Shown piece by piece: positions 1 through 12,101 of a DNA stretch of 64,000 nt; within the stretch, counting starts at the first letter, position 1, and the number at the start of each line of letters is the position of its first letter. The position numbers were made by a program, and so were the translations under genes. The stretch spans positions 61,001 to 125,000 of the forward strand of contig JACEEZ010018140.1 in NCBI GenBank assembly GCA_016584305.1. Reading direction: 5' to 3'. Origin of the DNA: Chionoecetes opilio (lineage: Eukaryota; Arthropoda; Malacostraca; Decapoda; Majidae). Below the pieces are notes generated by a model, which was given only the letters and a program-made list of their open reading frames with translations, was not told where the DNA came from and made no database searches.

Positions 1-1172
1 CACTATAAATATACTCTCATATCACTATACTCTACAATACTCTACAATACTCTCAATATATCACTCACTATATATACCTGGAAAGCTGGGAAGGGACAAA
101 ATACCACGTAACTCTACATTCAGGGAGAAAAGTTGTCGTGAGGAGCGAGAACGTTTTGAAGTAACATTTGTCCATAAGATAACAAATGGTTTATTGCAGC
201 AGTAATAAGACTGTTGCTCGGCACTTTCCTCTTTCCATTCCTTTCTCTTCTTCTTCTTCTTCCTCCTCTTTCTCCTCTTCTGCCTCTTCATCTTCCTCCT
301 CCTCTTCCTCTTTCTTTACCTCTTTCTCTTCTTCTTCCTCCTCCTCCTCTTCTGCCTCTTCATCTTCCTCCTCCTCTTCCTCTTTCTTTACCTCTTTCTC
401 TTCTTCTTCTTCCTCCTCCTCCTCTTCTGCCTCTTCCTCTTCCTCTTCTTCTTCTGCTTCCTCCTCTTCCTCGGCTTTTCCCGGCTTTTGTCATACTGCA
501 GAGGTGTGGCTTGAGTCCGGTGGCTTTGGATTAGTCATGAGAGGCATGGATTAGGTATACCTCATGGAGGATTTATGGCTAGTGTGGCGCTACCGGGACT
601 GTGGCTCATGTGTGGCTGTGTCCTCGACGAATGTGGTCAGACTCAGGATGTGTCGCCAGGGCCTGCGGGGTCGGGATGTGGCGTAAAGGCGTTCGTGCCA
701 CATCACCGCCAAGACATATTGTGCTTCGAGGCGGTAATTGGTTTAGTGTCGCCCGGCCATAAATAACCAAAACTCGGTAGCACATTGTAATCGCGTGTGA
801 TATATCGATGTTGCAAATTTAATTATGACGTTCTAGCCACCGGTAATTTATTTGGGCGACGGCCGGCGCGGAATTTATGACCTGTTAAGACGCAGAGTAT
901 CCACCCCCACCACCTCCACCCCACCACCCGCACCCCTACCCCTACCCCTACCACCCCCACCACCCCCATGGGACGCCTGAAAATGAAGTGCTTTTTAACT
1001 AAGAGCCTCAACAGTCACCTGAGAGGTCGGTTTTTGGCCATTTTAATAATTTTGCTACGTTTTGTGCGTGCTTGGTGAGGTTTTACTTGAACCTTAACTT
1101 AACAGCTATACCATCAAAAGTGCGCAACAGTAGAACACACGCACGCGCACAAACACACACACACAAAAAAAC

Positions 1173-1204
<32 letters not shown>

Positions 1205-1211
1205 AGGAGAG

Positions 1212-1270
<59 letters not shown>

Positions 1271-1277
1271 GAGAGAG

Positions 1278-1318
<41 letters not shown>

Positions 1319-1898
1319 AGAGAGAGGAGGAGTAAGGAACAGAAAGTGTCGATTACTGTAAGATATTAACGGAAGAGAGAGAGGGGAGGAGGAGGAGGAG
1401 GAGGAGGAGGAGGAGGAGGAGGAGAGGAGGAGAAGTGAGAAAACCTGTCAAAAAATAATTACATTTGTGTATAATGAACGTAGGAGAGCGAGGAGATGGG
1501 AGATGTGGTATAGGATGTGGATGGATGTGGTAGAGTGGTATGATGTGAGAATATGATGATCATTGTGGTATATGTGAGTATAATGTGCGTATGATGTGGT
1601 ATGATGTGGTATGATGTGGTATGATGTGGTATGATGTGGTATGATGTGGTATGATGTGGTATGATGTGGTATGATGTGGTATGATGTGGTATGATGTGGT
1701 ATGATGTGGTATGATGTGGTATGATGTGGTATGATGTGGTATGATGTGGTATGATGTGGTATGATGTGGTATGATGTGGTATGATGTGGTATGATGGATA
1801 ATGTTGACTCAGCGTGATCCATGGGGTGGTTTGAGGCGGGGGCGGCAGAGGCGATGGGGCCACACACATAGCACGCCCGCGACGCCCTTCTGGAGAGC

Positions 1899-1986
<88 letters not shown>

Positions 1987-2700
1987 ACTGGATTGTGGAG
2001 GAAAGAGATTGAATAGAAGGACAAGAAGGAAAGGAAAGGAAGGAAGGAAGGAAGGACTGACTGACTGAAGGAAGGAAGGACTGTGTGTGTGTGTGTGTGT
2101 TGTGCGTGCGTGCGTGTGCGTGTGCGTGTGCGTGTGTGTGTGTGCCAGGCAATGCTGCGTCTCGTTATGGCGTGAGTAATGCACAGGTGGAGGGTGAGAC
2201 GGACTTCACAAAGGTCAAGCAACGTACTTTATCTTACCAAGGCTTGAAGCTTCTCCTCCTCCTCCTCCTCCTCCTCCTCCTCCTCTTGTTTCTCTATATT
2301 TCTTTTTTTATCTTCTTTTTCTTTTTCTTCGTTTTCCTCCTCCTCCTCCTCTTATTTTTTTCTTTTTTCTTCAATCTTCTTCTTCGTCTTCCTCCTCCTT
2401 CTCCCTTTCCTTCTTTCTCCTCTTCTGCCTCCTCCTCCTCCTCCTCCTCTTATTTTTTTCTTTTTCTTCTATCTTCTTCCTCCTCCTCCTCCTCCTCCTC
2501 CTCCTCCTCCTCCTCCTCCTCCTCCTCCTCCTCCTCCTCCTCCTCCTCCTCCTCCTCCTCATCACTCCTCCTCCTCCTCTTCCTCCTCCTCCTCCTCATC
2601 ATATTCTCCTCCTCCTCCTCTTCCTCCTTTTCCTCTTTCTTGTACTCTTCCTCATCTTCCTCTTCCTCCTCCTCCCCGGATATTAAGAAAGAATCCGCTG
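1..2700. repeat. Low-complexity block, no gene
   Basis: This stretch is dominated by simple sequence: a TTC/TCC pyrimidine tract at about 236-475 with a 72-bp internal period, mixed CA then GA tracts at 1137-1335, AGG at 1386-1435, TG at 1902-1984 and 2083-2145, and TCC at 2250-2680. Open frames here translate to homopolymeric Ser, Leu, Arg-Glu or Thr-His and are not credible proteins. Positions 480-1070 are less repetitive, but I recognise nothing coding in them. Confidence 0.85.
1591..1790 (+). repeat. Perfect 10-bp minisatellite, 20 copies
   Basis: ATGATGTGGT is repeated exactly 20 times without a single substitution, preceded by degenerate copies from about 1500. Perfect identity across 200 bp implies recent expansion or active homogenisation. 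It lies between GA/AGG and TG microsatellites and has no visible link to a gene. Confidence 0.95.
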
Positions 2701-2994
2701 TCGTCTCACTTCCCCAACTTTTTCATCTATTTTCACCATCATTTCCTTGGCAGTGTTCCATCAGTGTGTTACGCAAGCCTCTCTCTATAAGGGCGCCAGC
2801 ATATGAGCGGCATTCATCTATACTCGAACCACGTTTTAGATTTTGATGATAAAAGTAATGGGCAGCGTGAGGGTTTATAGCATCAATGAATGCAGTCTCA
2901 TGCATTATAATGTACCGGCAGCGTTCGTGGCTCGGGGGCTCGCATAATGGAGCCGAACCAGTGATGAATACTATCTCGGCGACGCCCCGAGTTT

Positions 2995-3085
2995 TAGAGA
3001 GAAGAGAGAGAGAGAGAGAAGAGAGGGAGAGAGGAGAGAGAGAGAGAGAGAGAGAGAGGAAGAGGAGAGAGAGGAGAGAGAGAGA

Positions 3086-3149
<64 letters not shown>

Positions 3150-3425
3150 AGAAACACTGTGTTATGTGTACAAAGCCATTCCGATTGTATTTCTAAGCAT
3201 CATACTTATTACGGGTAACTTCTGGTAGTAATGATGATAATAGTATGATAATGATAAAAATGGTTTATTTGATAATAATAAAAATAATAATAGTAATAAC
3301 AGTAAAAATAATAATAATAATAGTAATGATAATAACAATAATAGTAATAATAATAACAAACAAAAATAATGATGATAATGATAATATTAATAAGGATAAT
3401 ATTATAACAATATTAAATAAAGCTA
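2995..3425. repeat. GA tract followed by AAT-rich tract
   Basis: An interrupted (GA)n run fills about 2998-3144. It is followed at 3225-3420 by an A+T-only degenerate trinucleotide stretch (AAT, ATG, AAC). The overlapping frames are Arg-Glu or Ile/Asn runs and are rejected as genes. Confidence 0.85.
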
Positions 3426-3559
3426 AGGACTTGGTGAAACATGGCTAACGTTACCGCAGAGTTGTATTTAGTATAATTCACTGAATGTCCACCTGTCCAG
3501 CTAAAGGTCTGCCATTTCTGTCCTAATTTCAACCATACTTTCAAGAACTTTCATCTCTA

Positions 3560-3816
3560 CCGTAGATAATACTATAGTCGCCAGTCACTTGTCACTGCAC
3601 TAATGTCGCCAGGCACAATATATTACGAATTTTAGCATCACTACAGACTTTTATGTGCCACTGAAGACATGTAGTGTGATGTACGTAATATAAACTACTG
3701 TGCATGTCTCTTCTGTGGCACATAAAAGTCTGTAGTGATGCTAAAATTCGTAATATATTGTGCCTGGCGACATTAGTGCAGTGGCAAGTGACTGGCGACT
3801 ATAGTGTTATTGACGG
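3560..3816. mobile_element. Foldback MITE, Tigger/pogo-related, TA flanked
   Basis: The element is 257 bp and almost entirely palindromic: 3560-3668 is the near-perfect reverse complement of 3708-3816. It starts CCGTAGATAATA, ends with the inverted equivalent, and is flanked by TA on both sides (3558-3559 and 3817-3818). The terminal bases and the right half match the right end of the large element at 26507-31391, including the stretch around 31268-31391. It is therefore best read as a non-autonomous derivative of that DNA transposon. It has no coding capacity, and its RNA would form one long hairpin. Confidence 0.82.
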
Positions 3817-3819
3817 TAG

Positions 3820-6785
3820 AATGGTTTTGAACTATACTCAGCCAGGCTTATTCAATTTCTTCAGTAGTTAAAAGAATTGTTTTTTTTAGATCACGTGTGT
3901 AAAACCAGAGTGTTACAACAATTGCTGCGATAATACCAAACAGTCTCATAATCCTAACCATGGACACTTAACTATCATAAATACATGTAAGCTATGTAAA
4001 AGCCTCAGACCACAATTAATTACCTTCATTTCCAAAATTTCTATGAGTGAGAGTAACTTGAATTCATTACAATACTTAGCAAGGTTATCACGTAGTCTGA
4101 ATTGCTTGCGTGACGGACAAGTTTACATTAGTTTAGTGAGTCATGCATTACAAGGCTTCACAAAACTGTCAATTAGCCGTGATTTGCGAGCCTGGACTAC
4201 CTGGTTACCAATCCTTCAGTGCTGCGGCTTCAAATCAACGTGTTAACTCAACTTTTTTTTCCATTATTGTTGTATTATCTCCGCTCATAAAGTCATAATG
4301 CTTTTTTTTATATGATAAGGCGTATAATCAAACAGTTACGCACACTTAACACGATAGTATTTCTATTAATCTTGCTTAACACCACAAATTACTCGAATCA
4401 TAGATAACTAACATGATGACTGAGGTGGTTATTATATTTATGGAAGAGCAACACGCACGCAACAAGTCTTCTTATACATGTTAGTGCGTGAAGCAGCGGC
4501 AACCTGAATGGGAAATTAGCACATGTTAAAATAATGATAATAAAAGATTGTTGTATTTCTCTCCCAACCACAGAAGAATACTGAAACGAATTAGAAAAAT
4601 ATAATGAAAGCAATTTATTACCATGTACGTTCTCTTGATGGCAGGTGGTGGGAGCAGAGGACGTTCTGCAATAGGCAGTAAGCGGCTCCTCCTCCTTCTC
4701 CTCTTTCTCCTCCTCTTCTGCCTCCTCCTCTTATTCTTTTTCTTTTTCTTCAAACATCCTCCTCCTCCTCCTCCTCCTCCTCCTCCTCCTCTTCCTCCTC
4801 CTCCTCCTCCTCTCGGGGTTAAGTATAGCGGCGACCTCCTGCCTAACCGATATTTCCTAATGATTTCCTGCACTGTTATTATGTTCCATTTACACTACAG
4901 AAACAAATCGTTCTTCTATTTCCATAACATTGTCTGAGCGCTCGTTTATTTTGGGTCAACATGAAACTGGGTCTTACGTCGCCGCTCAGGAAGGCACATC
5001 AAGTTCCTTTCCACATTGAAGCTCCTTGAGTCCCGGCGCTCCTGAACCAAGGCTGAGCTTAATCATGAACGAACTGAGAACTCAAAGCCTGGTTCCCTTT
5101 TTGTTTTAACTAAACTTTATTTTTTGGAATATTATAAGTGATGTGTCTGGCTTATCTTAGTGTGTTTTTTGTGTTTGGTTTTCTGTGTATTTGCTATTGA
5201 CTTATTTTATTTTTGTTTTAGCTTATTTCAGTTCTTTTTTGTTTGGTTTTCTGTGTATTTTCTATTGACTTATTTGATTTTGCTTTGTTACGTATTGGTA
5301 AGGAATTCATTTTGTGTGTTGGAATTGACTGGATTTCTTTAATGTGTCTATCGAAGTGAAGCCTGGATACCATAAGGAGGACGAGGAGGACGAGGAGAGG
5401 AAACAGAGGAGGAGAAGAGAGATGGGGGCGAAGGAAGGAGGAGAAGACGAAGAAGGAGGAGGAGGAGGAAGAGGGGGAGGAGGAGAGAAGTGGGGGCGAG
5501 GGGAGGAGGAGGAGGAGGAGGAGGAGGAGGAGGAGAGAAATGGAGGCGAGGGGAAGAGGAGGAGGAGGGGGGGGAACTCAAACAATAGCTCGATAATAGC
5601 ACTAAACTGGAAGCGAAATTGCCCCTCCATTACTACTAACACGAACCATTAATAAACCTTGTCACCCGGAATAGTGTGGGGTGCCATGTCCCCTCTCTGA
5701 CCCCCCCCTACCCCCCCCACCCCTCACCCCCTCCGCCCTCCCCCTCCACCCCTCCTTCACTAACACACTTGTCCACACTTACCTCTGATTCGATACTTCC
5801 TCACGACACAGAGACATTAAGACACTGAGCAGCTTTGTTTGACATCACAGTAGCTATTAGAGGGACACTATTTATTTTTGTCCTCAGATTCAGTGTTCTT
5901 ATTGATTGCTATCGATTATTGTTATGATTGTATGATGGATTATTATATTATTGTACTATTGATTATTGTTTACTGTCGCGTATCTTTGAGTTACTCCCAG
6001 TCCTGTCTTGGTAAACCCTTGCTTGAACTCTCTTCCTGTTTCAATTTTTCCACTTTCCTACGACTTAAATCGTAGAATGAAAACTAGGAACTTAGAGGAA
6101 ATGTCACATCTAATAGAGACTGAAAGGCGATGGACACACACACATACACACACGCACACACACACACACACGCACACACACACACACACATACACACACA
6201 CACACACTATGACTTTCGCTAGTGCATTAAAAGGCCACCTCGATACAGTGAACTAAACAAACACGGACCCTCATCACTCATTGGTCCGGTAAAAGTAGTA
6301 CGAGATTTATTAACAGCCTTAGTAACCCCCACACGCGCCCCGCCTAAAGCCATTATCGTAGCAGCTATCACGCGCTTCCTTCACTTTCAGGACAGATAGC
6401 GAACCCAACGACCTAAATGTCTGTTCGTTCCACTTCTTATCAAACTTCATATTCAACTTCATCGTTCCGCTTTATCTAAAAAACCAATAAAAAAAATAGA
6501 TTAGTAAATAAATAGATAAATAAAAAAAATGGAAAATAAAAACATTAAAGCCAAAGCCAATATAAAAGGTAAATACTTGATAGCTTGTCATTTTTATTTA
6601 GCATAGTATTACATATTTTGTTAGGGCCTCCCCGTGTTTTGCTTAGTATTGAAGACATTCTGACGATCATTACTTTCATAGATATGGTAAAGATAGGAGT
6701 AAGGCGGGGGGATGATGAAGAAAACCTTAGTAACAAACTTGACTAGGCAAATGCTAATCTTTGTACAGGGTGGTAATGGTAATCT
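3820..6785. other. Intergenic, no gene recognised
   Basis: The sequence is AT-rich, with TCC/C tracts at 4683-4815, an AGG tract at 5375-5572, a C-rich stretch at 5700-5758 and a CA tract at 6133-6208. Short open frames, such as 4043-4246, show no family resemblance. I see no splice-compatible coding exon on either strand. Confidence 0.6.
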
Positions 6786-6790
6786 TTAAT

Positions 6791-6990
6791 AGGGTGATAA
6801 ATGATTGGAATGGACTCAGTCGTCAGGTGGTCAGTACGGAGTCATTAGAGAGCTTTAAAAGGAGGCTGGATAGATTCATGGATGGGGATGAAAGGTGAAT
6901 GTAAGGTAGTGTTAAGGAACAGGAACTACCACGTGTAGGTCTCGCGGCCTCTTGTAGCTTCCTTATTTTCTTATGTTCTTGTATTGTATT
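6791..6990 (+). pseudogene. LINE ORF2 3'-end fragment
   Basis: Positions 6791-6898 read in one frame as the last 35 codons of a non-LTR reverse transcriptase, with the typical closing pattern NDWNGL, then SFKRRLDRFM and a stop at 6896-6898. The following 90 bp resemble an element 3' UTR, and a related tail recurs near 25735-25900. Only the terminal fragment is present, as expected from 5'-truncated insertion. Assignment to the CR1/Jockey/RTE group is by tail resemblance and is uncertain. Confidence 0.65.
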
Positions 6991-8630
6991 TTTACCGTAA
7001 CTTTAATAAAATACATGAGGGTTATAATGCCTTCCGCGCACCTGTTTTCAGCCTTTAATCTGAGAGCATCCAAAACCTTGTGGGCGAATCATGGATCACT
7101 AAGATGGGGTATAATCATTTAAGTCTTATATACCCGCCTTTTTTTCTTGCTTGAAATCCACTTTTTATGCGATACTTATTATTCTAAGATAAATATATAT
7201 AAACGAACCTTTAAGACTACTGGTGCCCCGCCCCTCACACTGGGCACGCGGGGAGCTGCCCATCACTGCGTAGAGAAAGTCCTGCCCAGCGGCCTCGGAC
7301 TCGCCTCACAATGGGCCAGTTAATCAACAGTAACTCTCAGCACGTCCTATTCATTACCACCTCGTGCAGATAATGAACGACCCGGCAAAACCTCGATAAA
7401 GGGGAACGTTTTGCCGCGTCTGGTGGAGGTGAAGTCCGTGGCAGCGGCGGGAAATCAGCGGCGAGGCCCCTGAGGAACAGCTGGAGGAAGGGTGAAGTCG
7501 AGGCTCACACCCGCCAGGCCGCGTTAAGGCGTACAAAAAAGAAAAAAAAAAAAAAAAGTGCTCGGCCGTGTAGCATTTTGTAAGTATTAACATTCTGGCA
7601 CTTCAGCAGGAGGGTTTAATGGCGTAAATTATATTCGTAATGACACAGATAACGAAGGTGCACCGTGACGCAAGGGGCCGGGTATCCGCCTCCCGCTCCT
7701 TCACACCCTGAGAGCTGCCGAGAAGTGAAGGTGGTCTGATCTTCCGCCCCGCTGGTGAAGGGCGAGCTATAAACCCTTCCCTGCCTCATAATAAGCAGTA
7801 TTCTGCCCCGCCAAGTCGGTTTAGGTTACAGCTATTGGCCGCTGCGAGATTCAATCCACCTTACGGACAGGTTAAATGCGTGTCCCCATGTGGGTAGGGA
7901 GAGATAAGGACCGCTGACGGCGAGCATAATAGTTTTCACACCCGGAGCCGCCGCCGCTCGGACCCCCAGCGTGGCCAGCCGGTTGCCAGCCGCGGCCAAC
8001 CTCCACACCCATCATGTTCCCGCCTCGCAAATCATAGGCGCGCATCACCGGGATCTATGCGTGTGAATGTTTCTCGTAATCACACCTCAGCTGAATTCAC
8101 TTTATCTTCAGCGATGGAAGGAGAAACTCGTCCGTCTTTGTTCCTTTGGCCTCTCGCCCGGCAGGCATTTAGATTCAATCGACGTTAAGTTTTTTATTAG
8201 TGCGAGGTTCTCTTAACAGGGCATCAGAGTTCATCACCACTTTATTGAATATCAGCTACAAACACATGGCGGGGCGTAACCTAGCCCTGGTAAGCCTTCA
8301 ACTCTTATCCCGCAAACCATCGCGGCGATTAAGTACCGGCGTAAGGCATAAGTCTCTGCAGGAACTCCACCCTGGATTGCGGTGCCCCATGCCCTCCTCC
8401 TTGCCCCATACCCATACCCTTCCTCCTCGCCCCATACCCATACCCTGCCTCCTTGCCCCATGCCCTCCCTCCTCGGCCTGGTGGGGGAGTGGTTCATCGG
8501 GGAGTAATGGGGGTGTCTGGGGAGCGATTCATTCCGCACCTCCACATCACATTAATCTGCCGCTCATAACGATGGGAGTTACACAGTTTATGATTTTTCT
8601 ACTTTATATTTTTTTCTTCTTTTTCTTTTT
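6990..8630. other. Intergenic, GC-richer stretch
   Basis: Positions 7200-8170 are clearly richer in G+C and CpG than the surroundings. The frames at 7354-7593 and 8200-8685 have no recognisable domain. It could hold a promoter or non-coding transcript, but nothing in the sequence proves either. Two degenerate CCCATACCCATACCC-type repeats lie at 8400-8470. Confidence 0.4.
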
Positions 8631-8670
8631 TACATCACAAAGGACTGGCCAAGGGCACCATTTAATTAAT

Positions 8671-10345
8671 CAGGGGCGTAGTTAGGCCTGGGCATTGGGG
8701 GCTGTAGCCCCGAATGTTTTATGAATAGCCCCGCATCGCAAATACCTTATTTTTTTATTTTATTTATTATTATATATTTTTTCTCACAAAAATAAGAAAA
8801 GCTCTGACTGGGGCCAACATGAAATTATAGTAAAACACAAGATATTTGGTTAAATGTTACTTAGCGTATGCTGAAGGCATCCTTTTTATGAGCAGCACAT
8901 GAGAGAGGTGGAGAGAACAGAGATGAGGAGTGCATGACAGAGGAAACACCAAAAGACCGGATAGGTGAAGGATAGGTGAAGAAGAGAATATCAGATGGAC
9001 AAGACACAGAGTTAACAGAAGTGCATTTTTTTCTAATTGCATTTTTTTCTAATTGCATTTTTTTCGAAGTGCATTTTTTTCGAAGTGCATTTTTTTCGAA
9101 GTGCATTTTTTCGAAGTGCAATTTTTCGAAGTGCATTTTTTCGAAATGCATTTATTTCGAAGTGCATTTTTTCGAAGTGCATTTATTTCGAAGTGCATTT
9201 TTTCGAAGTGCATTTATTTCGAAGTGCATTTTTTTCGGAGTGCATTTTTTAAGAAGTGCATTTTTTTCGGAGTGCATTTTTTTCGAAGTGCATTTTTTCG
9301 AAGTGCATTTATTTCGAAGTGCATTTTTTCGAAGTGCATTTATTTCGAAATGCATTTTTTTCTGAGTGCATTTTTTTCGAAGTGCATTTTTTTCTGAGTG
9401 CATTTTTTCGGAGTGCATTTTTTAAGAAGTGCATTTTTTTCGGAGTGCATTTTTTTCGAAGTGCATTTTTTTCGGAGTGCATTTTTTTCGAAGTGCATTT
9501 TTTTCGGAGTGCATTTTTTTCGGAGTGCATTTTTTTCGAAGTGCATTTTTTTCGGAGTGCATTTTTTTAGAAGTGCATTTTTTTCGGAGTGCATTTTTAA
9601 GAAGTGCATTTTTTCGAAGTGCATTTTTTTCGGAGTGCATTTTTTAACAAGTGCATTTTTCGAAGTGCATTTATTTCGAAATGCATTTTTTTCGGAATGC
9701 ATTTTTTTCGAAGTGCATTTTTTTCGGAGTGCATTTTTTTCGAAGTGCATTTTTTTCGGAGTGCATTTTTTTCGAAGTGCATTTTTTTCGGAGTGCATTT
9801 TTTTCGAAGTGCATTTTTTTCGAAGTGCATTTTTTTCGAAGTGTATTTATTTCGAAATGCATTTTTTTCGATGTGAATTTTTTTCGAAGTGCATTTTTTC
9901 GAAGTGCATTTTTTTAAGTGCATTTTTTTCGAAGTGCATTTATGTGTGTCCTTGGCCAGTCCTTTGTGATGTAAACAAAAATAAAGTAGTTATAAGACCG
10001 AGGTTGGTCAGATTTCAGTACTGAACAAAGCATTGGGAATATACAATCTATATAGTCATATATAGATGCTTCATCACGCCAAAGCTTTCTTTTTTTTTTA
10101 CTCCTACTGATGAAAATAAAAATAATAAGGAAGTTGAACCCCAACTCAGATTGTCTAAATTATATTTTAATTTCATGTTTCGAAAGTTATCCTAAGCAAA
10201 TTACCGGAGCCTTTTGGTAGAGCACAGTGTCTCACATCTTATATTCATTATACTCATAAATAAATTGAAAATTATCCTGTAAAAATTTAAAGATCTCTTG
10301 GCTGGGCTCAGCCCCCAATGTTTCAAGATCCTAAATACGCTCTTG
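8671..10345. mobile_element. hAT-like non-autonomous element (copy A)
   Basis: The left end is CAGGGGCGTAGTTAGGCC, a typical hAT start; the right end is its imperfect complement at about 10327-10345. Outside the satellite at 9018-9940 the sequence aligns in reverse orientation along its whole length with the element at 34230-34982. Without the satellite this copy is about 750 bp, the same as the other copy. I could not identify a clean 8-bp target duplication here, so the ends are less certain than those of copy B. No transposase is encoded. Confidence 0.75.
9018..9940 (+). repeat. 16-bp satellite array inside hAT element
   Basis: About 57 tandem units of a 16-bp sequence, consensus AGTGCATTTTTTTCGA, vary mainly at the last base (TTCGAA versus TTCGGA), in T-run length and in a T-to-A change giving ATTTATTT. 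Because 16 is not a multiple of three, every frame on both strands stays open for long distances, producing spurious His-Phe/Cys/Ser-rich or Lys-rich frames. Copy B of the element (34230-34982) lacks the array, so it arose after the family was formed. Confidence 0.95.
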
Positions 10346-10518
10346 GGCACAAAAGAAAAGATAACAAAAAGGCCGCTTAGTTGGCAGTCCCTATAAAAAG
10401 ACAGTAAGAGAATAAAGAAATGGGGTGGGCCAATTTAGCATACGGGAATCTGCGCGGCGGTGTAATGATTTCCTAACACTCATTTAAATCAAGTAAACAT
10501 ATTTGTAATTATAAAAAC

Positions 10519-10695
10519 CTATGGGATAAAAGGTAAAGATGGGAGCATACGCTAAGCTGCGCGTGGCATGCGGTGCTCATCTCCGTGGCATTAGCCCTTA
10601 GAGCCTGTGGTGGGATAGGACCCGTTACCCCGGGACACAGGGCTAGTGTGACTCCCGGGTTACCAGTTACCTTCCCCAGGTTACCCCAGGTACCC
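10519..10695 (+). repeat. Unclassified dispersed repeat, copy 1
   Basis: A segment running from GGTAAAGATGGGAGCATACG to the CCCGGGTTACC-rich end is clearly homologous to 13500-13650 in the opposite orientation. They share the blocks GGTGCTCATCTCC, GCATTAGCCCTT and GAGCCTGTGGTGGG. No polymerase III boxes, TIRs or target duplications are evident, so its class is unknown. Confidence 0.7.
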
Positions 10696-10699
10696 ATTT

Positions 10700-12100
10700 A
10701 TCAACCCCGAAAGGAAGGAAGAACAGCTGGGTAGGCTGGTCACTGACTTGCCCTGGCCCGGGATCATTACTATACGCTGGTCTTGAAGTTAAATAGAAGT
10801 TCTTGAGTTTGGGGACAAAGCAAAGTTAACTTGTACTTGGATGAGTGTGTGTGTATCGTATTACCAGCTTTGAAGGACAAGAGAAAAAACATGGTAGTTT
10901 CTGTATATTTATTAGTAAGAGGTATATGAACAACTCCTGAGTTTACGTCCCGTCTCTTTATATATGTTTTCAATTGATAAATAGGTTTTTTTTTGCACGT
11001 GTCGAATGTAACCGAGACAACTCACGTAACTTAATCATTTCATGTAAAAATGGCAACAGTTACAATGATAGTTTCGAGCCTCACCCAGCCTACTAGCCCC
11101 TCGTTGATCCAACCGCGACCACGAAACACTAGTGAATTTGAGATTTCTTTTAGGGATGCAAATTACATGGAAATTAAAATAACTACTAACTATATTGCAT
11201 TGATAGTTGCTTATAAGTATTCATTAAAAGACCACATTACTACTACAGAAAATGTAAAGTCAATTGGCGTCGTGTTAAGTTCTGCAGCACAGCTGAAGAG
11301 GTGCAGAACACAGGATGTAAGTTAGCTGTAGGAAAAATATTTTGTTACATCTCTACCAGTTCCCATGACATCACAACAATGACAAGTAGCTACAGGTTGT
11401 TACTTGTTTCTGCTCAACAGTTCAGTTGCCGTATAAATGCTTTTCCCAAAAAGCAGTTTAACTAAACGTCTACATACGTATTTACATTTGCATATGAAAA
11501 TATATAACGCGATTATGTAGAATGAATAAAACTACAATTTCAGCTGCGTATCCAAGTGGTTTTTTAAATTACTGGTAAAGGAATATATATATATATATTT
11601 TTTTTTTCATAAGGCAATTCTCACAAACTTGTGGGGTGACAAACACAGCAGTTCTCTCACACAAATACCCAATGCCCAAATAACTGAAATATAAAAACAA
11701 TAAAACAAAATAAATAAAAAAAATTCTTGTAAAATCTGATAAACTTTTGTAGAATCTATAAATTTTCGGGGGCAGAATCTATAACCTGTAATACTAATAA
11801 TTTTGTATATCTAGGATGAGTTAACGGAAAGTTGTACAGAGTTATTTTGTGAGCGAACTACTCAGTGTTTTGAGCAAACCTTAGAGCAAAATACATGTTT
11901 GGGAGAAGGGTGTATGAATAAGAGAATAAAAATTAAATTAGGAAACTTGATTTTCATATTTACATTTCTTCAAATAATGTATGAAAGACAGCTATCATCC
12001 AATCCATTCTTTCAAAAATACATAGATGACAACTGCTGTCAAGTCTGGTATAGAGTTGTTTAGTGTGTCAATCAGCCTTGCTAGCTATGGACACACTGCC
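10700..12100. other. 3' flank of ACADM, no gene
   Basis: AT-rich, with no recognisable coding exon. This is where the ACADM 3' UTR, transcribed leftward, must begin, directly below 12102. I did not find a convincing polyadenylation signal on the minus strand here. The frame 11050-11325 has no family resemblance. Confidence 0.45.
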
Positions 12101-12101
12101 C

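Noticed and set aside
575..766. 63-residue Cys/Gly-rich frame as a small secreted protein
   Set aside because: No signal cleavage pattern, no recognisable spacing of cysteines and no splice context; it is compatible with chance.
1448..2222. Overlapping 137-241-residue frames rich in His and Thr
   Set aside because: They translate the CA/TG tracts and the 10-bp minisatellite.
2085..2846. 253-residue Ser/Leu-rich frame
   Set aside because: It is a TCC/TTC tract translation with no complexity and no homology pattern.
7220..8170. CpG-rich promoter of an unseen gene
   Set aside because: Composition is suggestive, but no adjacent coding exon or core promoter arrangement could be found on either strand.
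9018..9940. CRISPR-like or protein-coding repeat array
   Set aside because: Units are only 16 bp with no spacers, the genome is eukaryotic, and open frames on all strands follow from the repeat period rather than selection.
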